A stretch of 64,000 bases of DNA, taken from positions 88,873 to 152,872 of the forward strand of contig NZ_SRUZ01000009.1 in the NCBI RefSeq assembly GCF_004791165.1, written 5' to 3'. How positions within the stretch are numbered: the stretch's first letter is position 1; each line of letters starts with the position of its first letter. Shown here piece after piece: positions 59,524 to 64,000 of the stretch. The stretch comes from Mesorhizobium sp. M8A.F.Ca.ET.218.01.1.1 (lineage in GTDB: Bacteria > Pseudomonadota > Alphaproteobacteria > Rhizobiales > Rhizobiaceae). The notes below the pieces were generated by a model that worked only from the letters and a program-made list of their open reading frames with translations, was not told the origin of the DNA and searched no databases. Both the position numbers and the translations under genes were made by a program.

Positions 59524-60320
59524 CTCCCGAGCAAGTCGAGGACGCCGCCGCGCGGCTGTTCGAGGCCGAACGCAACCGCCGCCAGATCAGGCTGCTCAGC
59601 CTTGATTTTCCCGATGCGACGATGGACGACGCCTACCGCGTGCAGGCAGCACTGGTGAAGCGGAAGGTCGCGTCCGGCCTGACAATCAAGGGCTGGAAGA
59701 TCGGCCTGACCTCCAAGGCCATGCAGTCGGCGCTCGCCATCGACATTCCCGATTCCGGCGTACTGTTCGACGACATGTTCTTCGACGACGGCGGCACCGT
59801 TCCCGGCGACCGCTTCATCCAGCCGCGCATCGAGGCCGAGATCGCCTTCGTTATGAAGGCGCCGCTGGCAGGCCCTGACGTATCGATCGACGACGTGTTC
59901 GACGCCACCGACTACATCACGCCTGCCCTTGAAATCCTCGACACCCGCATCGAGCGCATCAACAAGGAGACCGGCAAGGTCAGGACCTTCTTCGACACCA
60001 TCTCCGACAATGCCGCCAATGCCGGCATCGTCATTGGCCGCGCAGCCGGGCCGCGCGAAGCCGATTTGCGCTGGATCGGTGCCATCGTCTCGCGCAATGG
60101 CGAGGTCGAGGAAACCGGCCTTGGCGCCGGCGTGCTCGATCATCCGGCCAAAGGCATCGTCTGGCTGGCCAACCGGCTGCACCAATACGGCATGCAGATC
60201 GCTGCTGGACAGGTCGTGCTGTCAGGCTCGTTCGTGCGCCCGGTCGAAGCCCGCCACGGCGACAGCATCGTCGCCGATTTCGGCCCTCATGGAACAATCC
60301 GCATCGCGTTCGCCCGCTAG
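59520..60320 (+). CDS. hpaH: HpaH, 2-oxohept-4-ene-1,7-dioate hydratase
   Basis: The 266-residue hydratase adds water to 2-oxohept-4-ene-1,7-dioate. Features: TMDDAYRVQAALVKRKVASGLTIKGWKIGLTS, SGVLFDDMFFDD, IQPRIEAEIAFVM with the metal-binding Glu pair, ALEILDTRIE, DNAANAGIVIG, and GIVWLANRLHQYGMQIAAGQVVLSGSFVRP. Coupled to hpaG by ATGA. The aldolase hpaI, next in the pathway, is not downstream; an IS remnant is there instead. Confidence 0.92.
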   Translation: MTPEQVEDAAARLFEAERNRRQIRLLSLDFPDATMDDAYRVQAALVKRKVASGLTIKGWKIGLTSKAMQSALAIDIPDSGVLFDDMFFDDGGTVPGDRFIQPRIEAEIAFVMKAPLAGPDVSIDDVFDATDYITPALEILDTRIERINKETGKVRTFFDTISDNAANAGIVIGRAAGPREADLRWIGAIVSRNGEVEETGLGAGVLDHPAKGIVWLANRLHQYGMQIAAGQVVLSGSFVRPVEARHGDSIVADFGPHGTIRIAFAR

Positions 60321-60369
60321 AGCGGCGCTTGAAACAGACTCGCTGTGCCTCGTCACTTCAGCCTATGAG

Positions 60370-60625
60370 CAAGCTTCAGTCGGTCGAACTCGTCCGCACC
60401 GGCCGCATTAGCAAGGCCAAAGCCGAGATGGTGCGGACCGCCCTCACCTTAAGAAGTGGCAAACGACATATGAGACGAATGGTCGATGGTCCGCGCGTCT
60501 GGGCCGTGAGGCCGCCAATCGGCAAAAGCCAAGATCGCACTCGCCCGAAAGCTCGCGGTCATCCTTCGTCGCATCTGGGCGACAGCACCGAGTCCCGCCG
60601 GACCGATAGAGGTGAATCGGCTGCA
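60370..60625 (+). pseudogene. IS110-family transposase C-terminal remnant
   Basis: TGRISKAKAEMVRTAL in one frame (about 60401-60448), KSWxxR-like RVWAV, and AKAKIALARKLAVILRRIWA in another frame (about 60520-60590) are the end of an IS110-type transposase: the GRISK-x-G-MVRTALYEAA block and the terminal ARRLAVILHRMW block. Frameshifts separate them and the DEDD catalytic domain is gone. The insertion next to the hpa operon suggests past rearrangement here. Confidence 0.7.
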
Positions 60626-60629
60626 TAGG

Positions 60630-60916
60630 GGCACTGCTCTCACCCGTAGCGAGCCTAGATCCCTGACGGGACGCTGGGTCGAGTGGAAACCACCATCGGT
60701 GGAATGGTCCACGTCAGGCAGAATGGCTCCGAATGACGCGTATTTGCCGCCAATCGCCGCATGAACGGACGGAGATCGTTCGGAGTCCCAGCACCTGGAC
60801 TTGAATATGGCCGATCGTGAACGAGCGAGAGAAATTGAAGCGTGCTTTGATTAAATGCTGGGGAGACATTGCTGTTAGTCGAAGCGAAGAACGACGGTAG
60901 CTTGCTGACAGAGACC
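60630..60916. other. Gene-free segment between the IS remnant and the potA-like gene
   Basis: No supported gene, hairpin terminator or promoter was found in these ~290 bases. It separates the convergent hpa operon and the leftward transport operon, so terminators would be expected but are not obvious. Confidence 0.4.
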
Positions 60917-62035
60917 TCACCGAAAGGCGCGGCAGTCTTTTGGGTCCCAGCCTATCTTCACATCAACGCCAGGCCGCAGTGGCAGGTCGGATCTTGCGTT
61001 GACTGTCTTAATGATGAAGTTCTCCGAGCCCGCCGCGTGAACTTTCACCCGAATATGGTCGCCGTGATAAATCGTATCGAGCACCTTGCCATCGAATTGG
61101 TTCATCGGGTCTGGAAAGTCATGGCCCAATAGACAGCGTTCCGGGCGGACCGAAATTATCACGCCATCGCCTGGCGCGAGAGACTCATCGGCGACTGCAC
61201 GCACAACGCCACCGCCTGACAAGGCAACATCGTACAGTCCGTCCTTGCCGGACTTGGCGACCTTCCCTGTCAGTGTATTGTTCTCACCAATGAACCGGGC
61301 GACGAACGCGTTGGCGGGACGTTCATAGAGGTCCTGCGGTGTCGAAAGCTGCTGGATGATGCCATCGTTGAACACGGCTATCCGGTCCGACATGGTCAGG
61401 GCTTCGGATTGGTCGTGGGTCACGTAGATCATTGTGATGCCGAGACGGTCATGCAGCGCCTTGATTTCGTATTGCATCTGCTCTCGCAAATGCTTGTCCA
61501 ACGCGCCCAGCGGTTCATCCATCAGAACCACTGTCGGCTCGAAGATGAGTGCCCGCGCTAGCGCGACGCGCTGCTGCTGGCCGCCGGAAAGCTGCGAGGG
61601 GCGTCGCCCTGCGAAATTGGGCAGCTCAACCATATCGAGCGCGCGTTTGACCCGGTTGGCGATGTCGGCCTTGGCGACGCGGCGCACCTCAAGGGGAAAG
61701 GCGAGATTCTGTGCCACGGTCATGTGCGGGAACAGTGCATAGCTCTGGAACACCATGCCGATGCCGCGCTCATGCGGCGGCGTCTGGGTCACTGGCCGTC
61801 CGTCCAGCAGGATTTCTCCTGAGGTGGCATCCTGAAAGCCAGCAAGCATCATCAGGGTGGTCGTCTTGCCGGAGCCCGACGGGCCGAGCAAGGTGAGGAA
61901 TTCGCCCCTGAGTACGTCGAGGTTGAGGTTTTTGACGACGAGGCCAAGGCCTCCATACGATTTCTGTACATTGATGAACCGGACCAGTGCGGTCTCGTCA
62001 TGGGCTCGCGCGGGATTTGCCGACAAGTCGCTCAT
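60917..62035 (-). CDS. PotA-like ABC transporter ATP-binding protein (polyamine/opine class)
   Basis: The 372-residue ATPase powers uptake through an ABC importer of the spermidine/putrescine (CUT/POPT) class. Features: Walker A LLGPSGSGKTTTLMML (about residue 50), Q-loop MVFQSYALFPHMTV, signature LSGGQQQRVALARAL, Walker B VVLMDEPLGALDKHLR, H-loop YVTHDQSEALTMSDRI, and a C-terminal TOBE domain (about 285-372). The permeases and binding protein are not in the window. It overlaps the dehydrogenase stop, so it is third in a leftward operon. ATG at 62035; one more ATG is directly upstream. Confidence 0.87.
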   Translation of the reverse strand: MSDLSANPARAHDETALVRFINVQKSYGGLGLVVKNLNLDVLRGEFLTLLGPSGSGKTTTLMMLAGFQDATSGEILLDGRPVTQTPPHERGIGMVFQSYALFPHMTVAQNLAFPLEVRRVAKADIANRVKRALDMVELPNFAGRRPSQLSGGQQQRVALARALIFEPTVVLMDEPLGALDKHLREQMQYEIKALHDRLGITMIYVTHDQSEALTMSDRIAVFNDGIIQQLSTPQDLYERPANAFVARFIGENNTLTGKVAKSGKDGLYDVALSGGGVVRAVADESLAPGDGVIISVRPERCLLGHDFPDPMNQFDGKVLDTIYHGDHIRVKVHAAGSENFIIKTVNARSDLPLRPGVDVKIGWDPKDCRAFR

Positions 62036-63501
62036 CATATCTGGCTCACGAATTTGCTGACGAGACAGGTCTCAAGGCCTTCGACACCGTTTTCGGCCCC
62101 GTGTCCGCTGTCCTTAATGCCCAGAAACGGCGTCTCGGGAAAGGAAATGGTAAAGCTGTTGATCCCGACCATCCCCGTTTCGAGCCCGCTGGAAAATGCC
62201 TTCGCCGCGTCTGCGGTCGCGCCGAAACCATAGCTGGCCAGACCGTAGGGAAGCCGATTGGCCTGCTTGATTCCACTTTCGATCGAGTCGATCGGATTGA
62301 TCAGAGCCACGGGGCCAAACGGTTCCTCATTCATGACACGCGCATGTTCTGATACATCGCACAACACCGTCGGTGAAAAGAAGTAACCGGGGCTGTTACG
62401 CCGATGGCCGCCGGCACGCAGGTTAGCGCCGTGCTTTTCGGCATCGGCCACGAGTTCATCCAGCGCAGACCCGCGTCTCGAATGGGCAAGAGGTCCCATG
62501 GCCGTATCTTCCAGGAAGCCATCGCCGACCACAACGCCATCCGCAATGGCAGCGAAGCGTTCGACAAACTCAACATAGATCGCCTTGTGGACATAAAAGC
62601 GGGTCGGCGACACGCACACTTGGCCGGCATTGCGATATTTCGCCATCGCTGAAAGCCGCACGACGGCATCGATGTCGACATCACGGTCGACAATGACCGA
62701 ACCGTGGCCGCCGAGTTCCATCGTTGTCCGCTTCATGCCTGCGGCGCAGAGCGCCATCAGATGTTTTCCGACGGGCACCGAACCGGTGAACGATACCTTG
62801 CGTATGATCGGGGAGGCGATCAGATACGATGAAATCTCGGCAGGTATACCGAACAGCATGGATATCACGCCCTTGGGAATCCCTGCATCGTCGAGCGCCT
62901 GGACGATCGACATGGCACTGGCTGGCGCTTCTTCGGGTGGTTTGAGAATGCACGAGCAACCCGCGGCCAATGCCGCGCCGAGCTTTCTGGCCGGATTGAC
63001 GGCTGGAAAATTCCAGGGCGCGATCGCCAGCACCGGGCCGACTGGTTCCTTGACCACGAATTGCTGCATCCCTTCGATGCGCGAGGGTATGATCCTGCCG
63101 TAAGCCCGGCGCCCCTCCTCGGCAAACCATTCCAGAGTCTGCGCAGCGGCTTCCGCCTCGATACGGGCCTCGGCCAGAGGTTTGCCTTCTTCGAGCGTGA
63201 TCAGACGCGCGATGCTCTCACCCCTTTCCCGAACGATTGCGGCCGCGCGGCGGATGATATCGGAACGGTCAAGGGGCGAACGTCTCCGCCATAGCTCGAA
63301 GCCGGTTGCCGCCGCCGCTAGAGCGGCGTCCATGTCGTCCTGAGTTGCCACGGGCAGGTTGCCAAGAACGGCCTCGGTCGCGGGATTGAAGACCGGTATT
63401 GACTCACGATCGCCTCGCTCATGCCATTCGCCGCCGATCAGCAAGCGCAGATCGGGATAGGATTGAACCGCTGAAACGGTCCTCTGAGGGTTGTTGGTCA
63501 T
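62035..63501 (-). CDS. NAD(P)-dependent succinate-semialdehyde-type dehydrogenase
   Basis: The 488-residue aldehyde dehydrogenase resembles GabD: LLIGGEWHERGDRESIPVFNPATE, the cofactor block AIAPWNFPAVNPARKLGAALAAGCSCILKP, FTGSVPVGKHLM, general base E262 in TMELGGH and nucleophile C296 in AGQVCVSPTRF, NEEPFGPVALI and GIKDSGHGAENG. Its true substrate could be another semialdehyde. The ATG at 63501 (MTNNPQRTV) overlaps the end of the monooxygenase gene; the frame is open to 63531. It lies between the monooxygenase and ABC ATPase genes in one operon. Confidence 0.85.
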   Translation of the reverse strand: MTNNPQRTVSAVQSYPDLRLLIGGEWHERGDRESIPVFNPATEAVLGNLPVATQDDMDAALAAAATGFELWRRRSPLDRSDIIRRAAAIVRERGESIARLITLEEGKPLAEARIEAEAAAQTLEWFAEEGRRAYGRIIPSRIEGMQQFVVKEPVGPVLAIAPWNFPAVNPARKLGAALAAGCSCILKPPEEAPASAMSIVQALDDAGIPKGVISMLFGIPAEISSYLIASPIIRKVSFTGSVPVGKHLMALCAAGMKRTTMELGGHGSVIVDRDVDIDAVVRLSAMAKYRNAGQVCVSPTRFYVHKAIYVEFVERFAAIADGVVVGDGFLEDTAMGPLAHSRRGSALDELVADAEKHGANLRAGGHRRNSPGYFFSPTVLCDVSEHARVMNEEPFGPVALINPIDSIESGIKQANRLPYGLASYGFGATADAAKAFSSGLETGMVGINSFTISFPETPFLGIKDSGHGAENGVEGLETCLVSKFVSQI

Positions 63502-64000
63502 GCTGCCTCGTGCTGTATGGCCATTCCGCAAATAAGCTGGATAAGACCGAGCGGATCAGTCGGTGCGGTATCACCCCGCCAGGCGACATGCTGGTCGGGC
63601 CGCGAGAGGACCAAGGCCTTGTCGTAGACGCCAGCAGCGTCCTCCGCCGTGACATCGAGCAACCGGACAGGAACAGCGATCGCGTCCGCTGCGGCCAAGA
63701 ATGTGGTCACGTCAATCGAAGGATCAAAGCGAAGCAGCGTGTAATCGGGACCCATCGCGTCGTAGAGCGAGCGGCCATCGTCGAGCCAGACGTGAGGGGT
63801 CCGGCAGCCCGGAACCGTGGACGGTGTGAAGTCGGCCATGCCGTAGGCAGGTGGTTTTTCTCCGTCATAGGCGATGATGGGGGATTGGTCATAAAAATAG
63901 CCAAAGTTCAGCCCGCCGCAGCAATATTGCTGAACGTTGAGGTCATAGGCGAGTTTGCCAAGCGCGGCTCTTGCTCGCTGGCCCTCGGCGTCGTCATCAT
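63498..64000 (-). CDS. FAD-binding aromatic monooxygenase, C-terminal part (cut by window edge)
   Basis: The minus-strand frame is open from the window end and reads ...AEGQRARAALGKLAYDLNVQQYCCGGLNFGYFYDQSPIIAYDGE then PGCRTPHVWLDDGRSLYDAMGPDYTLLRFD and ends GLIQLICGMAIQHEAA. This is the C-terminal third of a PheA/TfdB/MhpA-type flavoprotein hydroxylase, with the characteristic GCRxPHxWL and LYDxxGxxFTLL-like motifs. The FAD-binding N-terminus lies outside the window. It overlaps the dehydrogenase gene by four bases. The substrate is unknown; phenolic acids are usual for the family. Confidence 0.8.
   Translation of the reverse strand, partial: DDDAEGQRARAALGKLAYDLNVQQYCCGGLNFGYFYDQSPIIAYDGEKPPAYGMADFTPSTVPGCRTPHVWLDDGRSLYDAMGPDYTLLRFDPSIDVTTFLAAADAIAVPVRLLDVTAEDAAGVYDKALVLSRPDQHVAWRGDTAPTDPLGLIQLICGMAIQHEAA

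Noticed and set aside
1..64000. CRISPR arrays, tRNA and rRNA genes
   Set aside because: No regularly spaced repeats, cloverleaf-type sequence with CCA end region, or rRNA-like stretch was noticed.

Overview
This window looks like part of a large repABC-type conjugative plasmid (or a second replicon) of an alphaproteobacterium of the order Hyphomicrobiales (Rhizobiales), most likely Mesorhizobium or a close relative. The reasons are the repABC replicon with a parS palindrome and a counter-transcribed RNA between repB and repC, rhizobial families (DUF982, DUF1419, DUF736, DUF1173, a SyrB-like regulator, RcgA/RcgR), an alphaproteobacterial LexA box (GTTC-N7-GTTC), and high-GC coding with ATGA and GTGA overlaps. 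I saw no tRNA, rRNA or CRISPR array. All family assignments were made by reading the sequence; no database search was possible.

Layout. 0-0.5 kb: a decayed tyrosine recombinase. 0.7-4.7 kb: the repABC replicon (parS, repA, repB, ctRNA, repC with an AT-rich origin candidate, terminator). 4.9-8.8 kb: an accessory and partly decayed stretch (DUF982, a deleted DUF932 gene, DUF1419, a secreted protein, a SyrB-like regulator). 8.8-18 kb: a plasmid DNA-metabolism island (DUF1173, a 1498-residue methyltransferase/strawberry-notch helicase, a TOPRIM protein, DUF2493 and SLOG-type proteins). 18.4-23.8 kb: a mobilisation module. It has a large inverted duplication ahead of a DUF736 gene, a second ParA plus ribbon-helix-helix pair with two GTTAAC-centred palindromes, a possible oriT, mobC and a MOBP-type relaxase.

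24.1-30.5 kb: a defence/stability cassette. An AAA ATPase and a subtilisin-like protease match the ietA/ietS pair described on pTiC58. They are followed by a ~970-residue protein with a restriction-endonuclease-like N-terminus that I cannot assign to a named system. 31.1-44.2 kb: one long leftward virB operon (virB1-2-3-4, a hybrid transglycosylase, virB5, virB7-like, virB6, virB8-9-10-11, virD4). 44.2-51.1 kb: conjugation-associated secreted proteins and regulators (SNase-like protein, RcgA, RcgR, TrbR-like XRE repressor, TrbM-like protein), the gene set known for the pRleVF39b-type system. The virB promoter and the promoter of the XRE gene carry the same 14-base site (13 of 14 identical), which points to a simple repressor circuit.

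51.3-55 kb: a frameshifted ardC, ligD (ligase plus polymerase, no phosphoesterase domain), a zinc-ribbon protein, and an orphan SOS promoter. 55-60.3 kb: a homoprotocatechuate catabolic cluster, hpaR divergent from hpaF-E-D-G-H, ending beside an IS110 transposase remnant. 60.9-64 kb: a leftward operon with an FAD monooxygenase (cut by the window edge), a succinate-semialdehyde-type dehydrogenase and a PotA-like ABC ATPase. The replicon, relaxase and T4SS together would make a self-transmissible plasmid carrying aromatic catabolism and a likely phage-defence/stability cassette as cargo.
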